From: Roseovarius aestuarii
GTDB lineage: Bacteria > Pseudomonadota > Alphaproteobacteria > Rhodobacterales > Rhodobacteraceae
NCBI RefSeq assembly: GCF_019966515.1
Contig: NZ_JAIMIB010000014.1
Location: 62,001 to 126,000 of the forward strand
Reading direction: 5' to 3'
Length of the DNA stretch: 64,000 nucleotides
Part shown: in pieces, positions 8,501-17,083 of the stretch
How the letters are laid out: every line of letters begins with the position of its first letter
Numbering within the stretch: the first letter of the stretch is position 1
Notes under the pieces: generated by a model
What the model was told of the DNA's origin: nothing
The model's database searches: none
The model's input: only the letters and a program-made list of their open reading frames with translations
Program-made: the position numbers and the translations under genes

Positions 8501-9385
8501 CTAAATTCTGGCGAGGCGCCAATCGGGTGCCAGGTTTGATCTCGTGCAAAATTCTTCGGTGCTGTGCCCCGCGAACAGGCCATCCTGAGTCACCAGAACA
8601 GTGCGCCACCCCCGTGCGATCGCGCCTAGGATATCTGTATGGAGCGTATCGCCACACATGATAATGCGTTCAGGTTGAATGCCATGCAGGGTACTTTCGA
8701 CCAAGTCATAAACTTCAGGGAACGGTTTGCCGAAAAAGTGAACGTGCTTCCGGCCCTGATCCAATAGCAAATGGCCGAAATGTCCCGGCTCCAACGAAAA
8801 TCCATTGTCGCGGGGCGCGACCAGATCGGCGTTTGCAATGAGAATAGGGCGATCATGATGTCGCAATGACGCGCTGAGGAGACTTTGACGCGCATCTGTC
8901 CATCCACTGGACGACAGGAACAAAAACCCACTGACCTGATCATAATCAACCGGATTGTCGCTCAGTTTAATGACATCAAAGTCAACATCGCTCATCTTGT
9001 CTTCGGGGGCAGCGATCGCCCCCCACGAGCCAGCGGTCAGACAAGCGAGCGCCGCATCTCGACTGGTAATGATTTCATCCGGGTGAACTATAATGCCCAG
9101 TTTTTTGAATTTTTCTACAGCCCCTTGGCGATCATAGCTGGCTGCGTTGGTTAGGATGCGGATCTCGTTGCCCATGTCGCGCAGGTCTTGCAGTCTACGG
9201 TCGGCTCCGTCGATCAGCGTATCTCCAACATTCAAGACGCCGAACGCGTCAAACACGAAGGCAGAAGCTTGATCGGCAATCTCGGTGAGCGACGAAATAT
9301 CTTGTGTTTGCGCTACTGGCCGCACCACTGGAAATCTTTGTCGAACTTCTTCGTATCGGTCAAAGATTTCAGGGGTGCTTAGCAT
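8501..9385 (-). CDS. HAD-IIA family phosphatase (NagD-like)
   Basis: The 294-residue protein has the HAD motif I as FVFDAFGVLNVG, motif II threonine in RILTNAASYDR, the lysine in FFGKPFPEVYD and motif IV in IIMCGDTLHTDILGA, with a large cap between motifs II and III as in NagD and phosphoglycolate/glycerol-3-phosphate phosphatases. Such enzymes remove phosphate from small phosphorylated metabolites in the cytoplasm. It is divergent from the DeoR/ABC operon across a 240-bp control region with a repeated operator, so it may hydrolyse the phosphorylated product of that pathway. The start could also be the TTG at 9397. Confidence 0.82.
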   Translation of the reverse strand: MLSTPEIFDRYEEVRQRFPVVRPVAQTQDISSLTEIADQASAFVFDAFGVLNVGDTLIDGADRRLQDLRDMGNEIRILTNAASYDRQGAVEKFKKLGIIVHPDEIITSRDAALACLTAGSWGAIAAPEDKMSDVDFDVIKLSDNPVDYDQVSGFLFLSSSGWTDARQSLLSASLRHHDRPILIANADLVAPRDNGFSLEPGHFGHLLLDQGRKHVHFFGKPFPEVYDLVESTLHGIQPERIIMCGDTLHTDILGAIARGWRTVLVTQDGLFAGHSTEEFCTRSNLAPDWRLARI

Positions 9386-9487
9386 AAATACGGGCAACCT
9401 TTATGTTTTCCATCACCCGCCCGCAGCACGCCAGCGTCGATCTGCCGACTGTAGCAACGCCATCGAAAATGACAAACCTAAAAAATT

Positions 9488-9576
9488 ACAAAACAACAAA
9501 ACTAATAATTCTTGATATATACATACCGGAAAATAGCGACAAATTGTAACTATGGTAGATATATTTGTTGTTTTGT
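9488..9576. promoter_or_regulatory. Divergent promoter region with paired 13-bp inverted operator
   Basis: The 13-mer ACAAAACAACAAA at 9488-9500 recurs as its exact reverse complement TTTGTTGTTTTGT at 9564-9576. The centres are 76 bp apart, near seven helical turns, inside an AT-rich region between the HAD gene and the DeoR gene. This arrangement fits two operator sites of the adjacent DeoR regulator that could allow looping over both promoters. DeoR-family repressors often use two or more separated operators. The protein-DNA link is inferred. Confidence 0.55.
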
Positions 9577-9624
9577 CGTTATTTCGGTTCTAGCGTTTGC
9601 TAGCGATTCTTCAAGGCTGGGGTG

Positions 9625-10404
9625 ATGTCCGAAAAAAAGCGAAAGCGACACAACAGCATAATGGGCCTTGTCCATGAGCGCGGTGTGATGAGCGTTGGTG
9701 CACTGGCCGAGCGGATGGGCGTGTCGATGCAAACCATTCGCCGAGATCTGGACGAGATGTGCGATGATGATATGTTGCTCCGTCGCCACGGCCGCATCGA
9801 ACTGAACGCACAGCAGCGCAATACACCGTTTGACCAACGTGCCGCCACCAACCCCATCGGCAAACAAGAGATTGGCGAAGCTGCGGCAGAACTGATTCCG
9901 GATGGTGCGACGCTGTTCATTTCCATCGGATCGACCCCGCTGAGCGTAGCACGCGCCCTTAGGCGCCGCACAAATCTGACTGTGATTACCAACAATCTGA
10001 GCGCGGCAATGGCATTGAGTGACGAGATGTCCAATCGCATCATTCTGCCGGGTGGCGAGTTGCGTTTGCCGGATCGCGATATTCTCGGCGACGGTGTTGT
10101 AACGTTCTTTGATCGGTATCGTGCAGATTTCGCGATCTTTGGGTCAGCGGGTGTGGCTGAAGATGGCCGCCTGCTAGAATTTCACGCCGCCGAAGTGCGT
10201 ACCCGTGAACGCATCCGCGAAAACGCGAAAACCTCAATTCTCGTGCTGGATGCGACCAAGTTTGGACGTCTGGCCCCGGCGGCAGGCGAGAATATCCGCG
10301 ATGTGGATCGTGTCGTGTTGGATGAAAAACCCGAAGGTGTGTTCGCTCAAATGATTGAGGATATCGGCGATCGGCTTTTGCTTGCCGAAAGGGCGTTCGC
10401 ATGA
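9625..10404 (+). CDS. DeoR/GlpR-family transcriptional regulator
   Basis: The 259-residue protein has the N-terminal DeoR helix-turn-helix (GVMSVGALAERMGVSMQTIR then RDLDEM, about residues 20-46) and the C-terminal sugar-phosphate-binding DeoRC domain (GATLFISIGSTPLSVARAL, then VITNNLSAAMAL and ILPGGELR). Family members repress sugar- or glycerol-phosphate genes until a phosphorylated ligand binds. It is the first gene of the ABC transporter operon and overlaps the ATP-binding gene by ATGA. The GTG at 9622 lies directly before the ATG and is an alternative start. The ligand is probably a phosphorylated product of the imported compound. Confidence 0.9.
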   Translation: MSEKKRKRHNSIMGLVHERGVMSVGALAERMGVSMQTIRRDLDEMCDDDMLLRRHGRIELNAQQRNTPFDQRAATNPIGKQEIGEAAAELIPDGATLFISIGSTPLSVARALRRRTNLTVITNNLSAAMALSDEMSNRIILPGGELRLPDRDILGDGVVTFFDRYRADFAIFGSAGVAEDGRLLEFHAAEVRTRERIRENAKTSILVLDATKFGRLAPAAGENIRDVDRVVLDEKPEGVFAQMIEDIGDRLLLAERAFA

Positions 10405-11423
10405 CAAATGCACCTTTTGTTGTAATGAAAGCCGTGGCCAAGCGCTGGAATGGCCAACTGGGTGTCGAAGACATTTCGCTAGACATCGACGAAGGATCTT
10501 TCGTGGCTCTGCTGGGGCCTTCGGGATGCGGAAAATCTACGTCCTTGCGTCTGTTGGCAGGCCTCGAAATCCCGGATGAAGGGCAAATATTGATCGATGG
10601 CCGCGACGTGACCACCTCGGCGGCGTCTGATCGCAATCTGTCGATGGTTTTCCAATCATATGCCCTGTTCCCACACCTGTCTGTGGCTGAAAACGTGATC
10701 TTTGGCCTCAAAGTGCGCCGGGTGCCCCGCGCCGAGCGGGCTAAGAAAATGAAGCGTGCGCTGCAGATCACCGGGCTGGAGGGGCTGGAACACCGCAAAC
10801 CCGGCGAATTGTCCGGTGGGCAACGTCAAAGGGTCGCGCTTGCGCGTGCGATTGTGGCCGGACAACGGTTGTGCCTGATGGATGAACCGCTGTCGAACCT
10901 TGATGCCAAACTGCGGAATTCGGTGCGCAAAGATATCAAGAAACTGCAACGTGATCTTGGCATTACTGTCATCTACGTCACTCATGATCAGACCGAAGCG
11001 ATGAGCATGGCGGACAAAGTGGTACTGATGAAAGACGGGCGTATCCAACAGGTTGGCACGCCGGATGATCTGTATAACCGCCCTGCTAACACCTTTGTGG
11101 CCGAGTTTGTTGGCGCCCCCCCGATGGCATTGATCCAATCTTCGGTGCTGGGTGGATTTGATGCGTCTCTGACGCTGGGCCTTCGGGCCGAGCATGTCTC
11201 GATTGTATCGAAAGGCGAAGGGCAACTGTCCTGCACTGTCAGCGAGGCGGAGTTTCTGGGTTCGGAAACCCTGATAGGGCTCAGCCACGAAGGAACGGTT
11301 GGCCTGAGTGTCCTGCAGCCCGGTCTGGCACTGTTGGACGAAGGCACCACTGTCGACATCGCATTCGACGCTGCGAACCTACACAAATTCAACCAAGAAG
11401 GCGACCGCATGTCGGAGGTGTAA
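10401..11423 (+). CDS. ABC transporter ATP-binding protein (UgpC/MalK type)
   Basis: The 340-residue protein shows Walker A GPSGCGKST at 39-47, the Q-loop in VFQSYALFPH, the signature LSGGQ at 137-141, Walker B LCLMDEP at 157-163 and the switch histidine in VTHDQTEAM. A C-terminal TOBE regulatory domain follows (LGLRAEHVSI). It energises the importer formed with the two permeases and the binding protein downstream. The ATGA overlap with the DeoR gene shows co-translation. The order regulator, ATPase, binding protein, permeases differs from the enteric ugpBAEC order, so the substrate should not be assumed from the subfamily alone. Confidence 0.92.
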   Translation: MTNAPFVVMKAVAKRWNGQLGVEDISLDIDEGSFVALLGPSGCGKSTSLRLLAGLEIPDEGQILIDGRDVTTSAASDRNLSMVFQSYALFPHLSVAENVIFGLKVRRVPRAERAKKMKRALQITGLEGLEHRKPGELSGGQRQRVALARAIVAGQRLCLMDEPLSNLDAKLRNSVRKDIKKLQRDLGITVIYVTHDQTEAMSMADKVVLMKDGRIQQVGTPDDLYNRPANTFVAEFVGAPPMALIQSSVLGGFDASLTLGLRAEHVSIVSKGEGQLSCTVSEAEFLGSETLIGLSHEGTVGLSVLQPGLALLDEGTTVDIAFDAANLHKFNQEGDRMSEV

Positions 11424-11431
11424 GTCGCCAG

Positions 11432-11450
11432 AATACAACAAAAACAAAAG
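11432..11450 (+). promoter_or_regulatory. AC-rich operator-like sequence before the binding-protein gene
   Basis: The short gap between the ATP-binding gene and the binding-protein gene contains AATACAACAAAAACAAAAG, which resembles the 13-bp ACAAAACAACAAA element of the upstream control region. It could be a weaker internal operator or simply an AT-rich ribosome-binding leader; GGGAG follows at 11450. Confidence 0.25.
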
Positions 11451-11462
11451 GGAGAACTAATA

Positions 11463-12716
11463 ATGAAACATCTGAGAAAACTGGGCCTTTCAACGGCTCT
11501 GGTTGCCGGGATGGCGATGCCAGCCGCAGCTGAAACCGAACTGACAATGTACTACCCTATCGCCGTGGGCGGTGCGCTGACCGAAGTGGTTGACAGCATC
11601 GTTGCCGACTTTGAGGCGGCAAACCCCGATATCAGCGTCAACGCAATCTATTCGGGCAACTATGACGACACCCGCGTGCGGGCGCTTTCGGCCCTGAACT
11701 CGGGCGAACCGGCACAGTTGGCCGTCATGTTCTCGATCGATGCCTATGACCTGATCGAACAGGACCTGATCCTGCCGTTTGACGATCTGACTGACGATAC
11801 AGACTGGTTGAACAGTTTCTACCCGGCCCTGATGGCCAATGGTAAAATCGAAGGCAAAACCTGGGGCATTCCGTTCCAACGCTCAACCATCGTAGCTTAT
11901 TACAACAAGGACATGTTCCGCGACGCGGGCCTTGATCCCGACAGCCCGCCCACAACCTGGGATGAGATGATTGAGGCAGGCAAGGCGCTGACCAAGGACG
12001 ATACTTACGGGCTGATGATTCCGTCCACGGGTTACCCTTATTGGATGTTCCAGGCGCTGGCGATCCAAAATGGTAAAGAGGTGATGTCCAACGACGGGCT
12101 GACTACACATTTTGACGACGACGCTGTTGTTGACACCCTGAAATTCTGGCAGTCACTGTCGGCTGAACATGGTATTATGCCAAGCGGCACGGTTGAGTGG
12201 GGAACGCTGCGCCAAGCCTTCCTCGAAGGTCAAACCGCGATGATGTGGCATTCGACCGGCAATCTGACGGCCGTGAAGAAGAACGCCAGCTTTGATTTCG
12301 GCGTGGCCGAGTTGCCTGCCAACATACGCAAGGGCTCACCCACAGGTGGCGGCAATTTCTATGTGTTCAAGGACACTTCGGCGGAAGAACAAGCTGCAGC
12401 ACTGAAACTGATCCAGTTCATGACCTCGCCTGAACAGGCCGCCGCCTGGTCTATCGCCACGGGCTATATGGGTGTATCGCCCGCCGCCTATGAAACCGAG
12501 GCGCTGAAAGCCTATACCGAGGAGTTTCCACCGGCTCTCGTGGCACGAAACCAGCTGGAACACGCGGTTGCCGAATTTTCAACCTTTGAAACGGCACGCG
12601 TTCGTGATGGCCTGAACAACGCCATCCAATCGGCGCTGACAGGCGCGAAAGAGCCTGCCGAGGCACTGGGCGAAGCGCAATCTGCAGCTGACCGGCTGCT
12701 AAAAGCGTATCGCTGA
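11463..12716 (+). CDS. ABC transporter substrate-binding protein (UgpB-like)
   Basis: The 417-residue protein has a Sec signal peptide (KLGLSTALVAGMAMPAAAE, cut after about residue 24) and the fold of extracellular binding proteins of family 1. The mature part begins LTMYYPIAVGGALTEVVD and contains GNYDDTRVRALSAL, a stretch typical of UgpB-like proteins that bind glycerol-3-phosphate or glycerophosphodiesters. It captures the solute in the periplasm for the permeases encoded downstream. It has a strong GGGAGAA ribosome binding site, and a hairpin follows its stop, which is common when the binding protein is made in excess. Confidence 0.9.
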   Translation: MKHLRKLGLSTALVAGMAMPAAAETELTMYYPIAVGGALTEVVDSIVADFEAANPDISVNAIYSGNYDDTRVRALSALNSGEPAQLAVMFSIDAYDLIEQDLILPFDDLTDDTDWLNSFYPALMANGKIEGKTWGIPFQRSTIVAYYNKDMFRDAGLDPDSPPTTWDEMIEAGKALTKDDTYGLMIPSTGYPYWMFQALAIQNGKEVMSNDGLTTHFDDDAVVDTLKFWQSLSAEHGIMPSGTVEWGTLRQAFLEGQTAMMWHSTGNLTAVKKNASFDFGVAELPANIRKGSPTGGGNFYVFKDTSAEEQAAALKLIQFMTSPEQAAAWSIATGYMGVSPAAYETEALKAYTEEFPPALVARNQLEHAVAEFSTFETARVRDGLNNAIQSALTGAKEPAEALGEAQSAADRLLKAYR

Positions 12717-12724
12717 TACCAACC

Positions 12725-12751
12725 GCACCGGCCCGCACATCGGACCGGTGC
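12725..12751 (+). terminator. Intercistronic hairpin after the binding-protein gene
   Basis: GCACCGGCCCG at 12725-12735 pairs with CGGACCGGTGC at 12741-12751 (11 positions, one mismatch, five-base loop), followed by only a short TTT. Its place between binding-protein and permease genes suggests a partial terminator or mRNA-stabilising stem that keeps the upstream message abundant. Confidence 0.5.
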
Positions 12752-12773
12752 TTTGCCACAGGGCAAGCATCAC

Positions 12774-13667
12774 ATGAACAAACACATCAATTTGGAGAAA
12801 CGCCGCCAAGCCATCTATGGCTGGCTTTTGTTGTCTCCGGCGGCCGTGCTTTTGTCACTCTTTGCTTTTTATCCGTCTTTCGCCACCTTCGTCTCAAGCC
12901 TCTTTTCCAAGAAGACCCGGCGCAAACCGTCTGAATTCATCGAGCTTGAGAACTACGCAGATCTATTTGCTGACCCCACGTTCTGGCTGGTGGTGAAGAA
13001 CAACCTTTTCTACGCTGCCATCACCATCCCGGTGTCGATTGCCATTGCACTGGCCATGGCACTGTGGGCCAATTCCAAAATCCCGGCCCGCGGTTTCGTG
13101 CGCACTGCCTATTTCACCCCGACCGTCCTGCCGATGATTGCAGCGGCCAATCTGTGGCTGTTTTTCTACACGCCGGGGCTAGGCGTGCTCGATCAGATTG
13201 GATCGCTCTTTGGGCTGCCGTCGGTCAACTGGTTGGGCCAGCCGGAAACCGCCCTGTGGGCCGTTATCATCGTGACCATTTGGAAAGAGGCGGGGTTCTT
13301 CATGATCTTCTATCTCGCCGCCCTTCAAACCATCCCTGAGGACCTCAAGGAAGCGGCGGATATCGAAGGATGCAGCCGCTGGACTTACACCCGCCGCATC
13401 GTGCTGCCCCTATTGATGCCCACGACACTGTTCATCATGGTCAACGCGATGATCAACTCGGTAAAACTCATCGACCATCTTTTCATCCTGACCAAAGGTG
13501 GGCCGTCGGATGCCTCAAAACTGATCCTCTATTACATCTGGGAAATGGCCTTTGCCTTCTTTGACGCGCCCCACGCCGCCGCCATGACCATCCTTGTATT
13601 GGCGGTGCTCTGTGTTGTGGCCGCGATCCAGTTCTTCTACCTGGACCGCCGGACGCATTACCAATGA
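12774..13667 (+). CDS. ABC transporter permease (UgpA/MalF type)
   Basis: The 297-residue inner-membrane protein has six hydrophobic helices, beginning with LLLSPAAVLLSLFAFYPSF. The cytoplasmic EAA loop that contacts the ATPase reads EAADIEGCSRWTYTRRIVLP at about residue 200. It forms the channel with the next gene, whose start overlaps its stop by four bases. The ATG at 12774 was chosen over an upstream CTG/TTG-like extension because the protein begins here with a usual short cytoplasmic tail. Confidence 0.9.
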   Translation: MNKHINLEKRRQAIYGWLLLSPAAVLLSLFAFYPSFATFVSSLFSKKTRRKPSEFIELENYADLFADPTFWLVVKNNLFYAAITIPVSIAIALAMALWANSKIPARGFVRTAYFTPTVLPMIAAANLWLFFYTPGLGVLDQIGSLFGLPSVNWLGQPETALWAVIIVTIWKEAGFFMIFYLAALQTIPEDLKEAADIEGCSRWTYTRRIVLPLLMPTTLFIMVNAMINSVKLIDHLFILTKGGPSDASKLILYYIWEMAFAFFDAPHAAAMTILVLAVLCVVAAIQFFYLDRRTHYQ

Positions 13668-14473
13668 ACACTGTATTGAGGTATATCGAACCCGCGGGCG
13701 CGATCCTATTGGCGGTAATCTGGATATCCCCGCTGATGTTTGCGTTCTGGGCCGCGTTTCACTCCACCTCTGATGCGGTGAACTTCAACCTTTTCTCGGC
13801 CTGGACCCTCGACAATTTCCGCACCGCCTGGGACGGTGCCCCTTGGTTGCGATATTTCCTCAACACCTTCCTTCTGGTGACGGTGGTATTGATCGGCCAG
13901 TTCATCCTGACAACGCTCGCCGGGTTTGCCTTTGCCAAACTCGACTTTCCCGGCAAGAACTTTGTGTTCATTCTGGTGCTGATGCAGTTGTTCATCCTGC
14001 CCGAGGTGCTGATTGTTGAAAACTACGCCATGGTCTCGCGGCTGGGCCTGTTCGATTCGATCCTCGGCGTCGGCATGCCCTATATGGCCAGCGCCTTTGG
14101 CATCTTCCTGATGCGGCAATCGTTCAAATCTGTCCCGATCGAGCTGCACGAGGCCGCGCGGATTGAGGGTTGCGGATTGCTGGGCATTTTGTGGCGGGTC
14201 TACGTGCCCTTGGCGAAACCCACTTATCTGGCCTATGCGCTGGTGTCGGTATCGACCCATTGGAACAACTTTCTGTGGCCCCTGATTGTGACCAATTCGC
14301 CCGAAACCCGGCCTTTGACCGTGGGCCTGTCCATTTTTGGCGCGCCTGAAAACGGCGTTGATATTAGCGTGATTTCCGCGGCAACCATGATGTCTGTTGC
14401 ACCACTTCTTTTGGCTTTCCTGCTGTTCCAGCGCCAGTTCGTTCAGGCCTTCCTGAGGGCCGGGATCAAATGA
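13664..14473 (+). CDS. ABC transporter permease (UgpE/MalG type)
   Basis: The 269-residue inner-membrane protein has six predicted helices and the EAA loop HEAARIEGCGLLGILWRVYV at about residues 164-183. It is the second half of the transport channel. Its start overlaps the stop of the first permease (ATGA), and its own stop overlaps the start of the phosphodiesterase gene in the same way, so transport and hydrolysis genes are translationally coupled. Confidence 0.9.
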   Translation: MNTVLRYIEPAGAILLAVIWISPLMFAFWAAFHSTSDAVNFNLFSAWTLDNFRTAWDGAPWLRYFLNTFLLVTVVLIGQFILTTLAGFAFAKLDFPGKNFVFILVLMQLFILPEVLIVENYAMVSRLGLFDSILGVGMPYMASAFGIFLMRQSFKSVPIELHEAARIEGCGLLGILWRVYVPLAKPTYLAYALVSVSTHWNNFLWPLIVTNSPETRPLTVGLSIFGAPENGVDISVISAATMMSVAPLLLAFLLFQRQFVQAFLRAGIK

Positions 14474-15267
14474 CCACCATTCTGCAAATCTCGGACACGC
14501 ATATCGTGCGACCGGGACAGTTGGTATCCGGGCGTCTCGATACCGCGGCATCGTTGGAAAAACTTGTGAAGCGCGTTTCGGCGAACAAATCTCAGTTTGG
14601 CAAGATCGACGCAATTTTGGTCAGCGGAGATGTAAGTGACGATGGTACTGCCGAAAGCTACGCGTTCTTTAAATCTCTCATGGCGCCACTGGAAGCGCCT
14701 CTTTTTGTCATTCCCGGCAACCACGATTTGCGTGAACCGATGCGCAGGACCTTTTCTGAACAGGGATATTTGCCTTCAGCCGGCAAGCTGAACTGGCATC
14801 AGCAGATCGGCGACATCGATGTCATCGGACTGGACACGTTGGTTGAAGGTGCAGGTGGCGGAGAAATTGACGCGGCCACATTGGATTTCCTTGAAACCGC
14901 GATAACAGCCAACAAATCACGCCCAGTCCTTTTGGCGCTACATCATCCGCCATTCCCCAGTGGGATTGCCTTCATGGATAGAATTGGCCTTGAAGGTATC
15001 GGGAAACTGGCAAAAGTGCTGAGTGGAGTTGACACTGAAATTCGGGTGGTATGTGGCCATATCCACAACACGATGGTGGCAAATGTCGGCGGCAAGACAG
15101 CCTTATCTTCCCCGTCATCCTGTAGCTGTTTTGAATTTGATGTGGCAGGAGACACGCCGGTTGGATTTATGGACCAGACGGATGGCTTCATGCTGCATCG
15201 CTGGCAGGACGGGTTTCAATCAACACGCATACCAGTCGAAACCGGTTCGGGGCCCTATCCATTCTGA
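14470..15267 (+). CDS. Calcineurin-like phosphodiesterase (GpdQ/CpdA-like)
   Basis: The 265-residue protein shows the full set of metal ligands of class III cyclic nucleotide and glycerophosphodiesterases: D9 and H11 in ISDTH, the aspartate in LVSGDVSDDG, GNHD, HHPPF and GHIHN. It has no signal peptide, so it acts in the cytoplasm on imported substrate. Coupled to a UgpBAEC-like importer and a DeoR regulator, it most probably splits a glycerophosphodiester or related diester into a phosphomonoester and an alcohol. A cyclic-nucleotide role is possible by fold but does not fit the operon. Confidence 0.85.
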   Translation: MTTILQISDTHIVRPGQLVSGRLDTAASLEKLVKRVSANKSQFGKIDAILVSGDVSDDGTAESYAFFKSLMAPLEAPLFVIPGNHDLREPMRRTFSEQGYLPSAGKLNWHQQIGDIDVIGLDTLVEGAGGGEIDAATLDFLETAITANKSRPVLLALHHPPFPSGIAFMDRIGLEGIGKLAKVLSGVDTEIRVVCGHIHNTMVANVGGKTALSSPSSCSCFEFDVAGDTPVGFMDQTDGFMLHRWQDGFQSTRIPVETGSGPYPF

Positions 15268-15455
15268 ATCTTTCTTAACATTTGCGCAGCTTGAAACGCG
15301 CCGAGAACGGCCTTGAATACATGGATCCGAAACATAAAGGAACGTAGGGAATGGCGTTACGCCAATTCCCGAAGGTGGCGGAGATGAATACTGCCATGTA
15401 GCACCAATTCGGACACTCGCATCACGTATGCATTTAGGACACTAACGGGTTGGTC

Positions 15456-16490
15456 TCAGATGATCTCGTCCTCGTCGTAAAGCGGTGCGGCCTCCAGATG
15501 CGCGGTCACACCTTCGGCGGCATCATCGGCGCGGGGCGTCTCGGCGATGTGAAACAGCGCCTCACCTTCATAAACGACCGGCATGTTGGTGCGTCCAATC
15601 ACGATACCCTCGGCATCCGCCATGACTTCGGTTTCAACCTCACCGAACGGATCAGTGACAGCCCCCAGCACCGTGCCGGGTTCTACCGTGTCGCCAATCG
15701 TCAGGTAGCCGCGAAAAAGGCCGCCTGCGGGCGCGCGATACCAGCTTGAGGCACTGCAGAAGACCGGTTTGATCCGCGCCTTGGGCACGCCTTTGGCGGC
15801 GATCATGCCAAGCTGTCGCATCACCCGCAAAATGCCGCTGACACCGGCACGCGCGGCCAGTTCGTCAAACCGCAACCCCTCGCCGCCCTCATAGAGCAGC
15901 ACATCCACGCCCGCCTCTTCCGCCGCCAAGCGCAAAGACCCGTCGCGTAGTTTCGAATGCATCATCACCGGCGCGGCAAAGGCCTGACCCAGTACGCGCA
16001 GCCGCTCATTGCCCGGGGTCAGGCGTAGCTGAGGCATGTTGGTGCGGTGAATGGCGGCAGAATGCAGATCGATGCCCACATCGGACCGTTCAACGACTTC
16101 CGTCATGAAAATATGCGCCAGCCGCGACGCCATCGAACCTTCAGCCTGTCCCGGAAAACATCGGTTCAGATCGCGCCGATCCGGCAGATAGCGCGTGTTG
16201 TTGAGAAACCCGAAGGAGTTCACGATCGGCACCGCCAGCAAGGTACCTGCCATATTATGCAGCGCCTCCGCCTTCAGCAATCTGCGGACGATTTCAACCC
16301 CGATCACCTCATCTCCGTGAATGGCAGCCGAAACAAACATCACCGGGCCGGGCTTTTTCCCGTGGATGACATGTACCGAAAGATTTACCGGTGTGTGATC
16401 CGACAGCGTACTGACCGGCACGTCCACAGTCTTGCGCGAGCCGGGCGCAATCTCGGTTCCGTTGATCTTGAACGTCTCGCGCTTCGCCAT
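15456..16490 (-). CDS. Succinylglutamate desuccinylase/aspartoacylase family zinc deacylase
   Basis: The 344-residue protein has the zinc-binding H58 and E61 in AAIHGDEVIGVE, the substrate arginine region RYLPDRRDLNRCFPG and the third zinc histidine in VGIDLHSAAIHR. A C-terminal barrel-sandwich region follows (GDTVEPGTVLGAVTDPFGEV), which is common in the bacterial subgroup. The enzymes remove an acyl group from an N-acyl amino acid or similar compound in the cytoplasm. It stands alone between the phosphodiesterase operon and the methionine sulfoxide operon. The real substrate is unknown. Confidence 0.82.
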   Translation of the reverse strand: MAKRETFKINGTEIAPGSRKTVDVPVSTLSDHTPVNLSVHVIHGKKPGPVMFVSAAIHGDEVIGVEIVRRLLKAEALHNMAGTLLAVPIVNSFGFLNNTRYLPDRRDLNRCFPGQAEGSMASRLAHIFMTEVVERSDVGIDLHSAAIHRTNMPQLRLTPGNERLRVLGQAFAAPVMMHSKLRDGSLRLAAEEAGVDVLLYEGGEGLRFDELAARAGVSGILRVMRQLGMIAAKGVPKARIKPVFCSASSWYRAPAGGLFRGYLTIGDTVEPGTVLGAVTDPFGEVETEVMADAEGIVIGRTNMPVVYEGEALFHIAETPRADDAAEGVTAHLEAAPLYDEDEII

Positions 16491-16576
16491 ATCTGCCCCA
16501 ACCTGTTTGCCAAGCGATAGGCAAATTCAGGCGCGCTGTCCATTCCACTGCGCGGTGTACGGGCCAGGGAACATCT

Positions 16577-17083
16577 TCAAGGCGTTGCGGATACTCCTTC
16601 TGTCAGCAATTCCCGATACTCCTTGCGCAGCAGATCCAGCTTCGGATCGATATATCGGGTACAGAACGGCCCGCCCCGGTTTTTCCGGTGATAGTCCTGA
16701 AACCGCACTTCCGAGGGCTTGAACCCTTCGAAATCCAGCACCCTTGTAACAAGCGGAACATCGAAACCGGACTGCAAACCATCCAGCACCGCCTCGGCCT
16801 GCTTGCGTTGCGCGTCAGAGCGGACATAGACGGCACTGCGATATTTGCCGCGCATCTTGTGGTTAGATGTGCTGGCATGGGTGCGCAGATGCACCTCGAT
16901 CAGCGCCTCAAGCGGGATGGCATCGGCATTGAAATGCGCGACCACTGCTTCGGACCAGCCCTCATCCGGCGTCGTGGCACGGATGAAACCCTGATCCACC
17001 CGGCACACACCGCGCAGCGCGACAAAAACGGCCTCGGTACACCAGTGACAGCCGCCGCCCAATCCGATCGAGGTCACGCCCAT
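16577..17083 (-). CDS. Atypical MsrA-like peptide methionine sulfoxide reductase
   Basis: The 168-residue protein aligns along its length with MsrA, but the active site reads GGGCHWCTEAVF (C12, C15) where classical enzymes have GGCFWG, giving a CxxC-like pair. The later GKYRSAVYV and FQDYH match the MsrA substrate site. It is the last gene of an operon with msrB, msrA and a thioredoxin-like protein and overlaps the latter by ten bases. The second cysteine may serve as a resolving residue, perhaps served by the neighbouring redoxin. It is probably a distinct subfamily rather than a duplicate of the msrA gene next door. Confidence 0.78.
   Translation of the reverse strand: MGVTSIGLGGGCHWCTEAVFVALRGVCRVDQGFIRATTPDEGWSEAVVAHFNADAIPLEALIEVHLRTHASTSNHKMRGKYRSAVYVRSDAQRKQAEAVLDGLQSGFDVPLVTRVLDFEGFKPSEVRFQDYHRKNRGGPFCTRYIDPKLDLLRKEYRELLTEGVSATP

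Noticed and set aside
13706..14614. A 302-codon reverse frame
   Set aside because: Antisense to the second ABC permease; the permease frame has clear membrane helices and the EAA loop.
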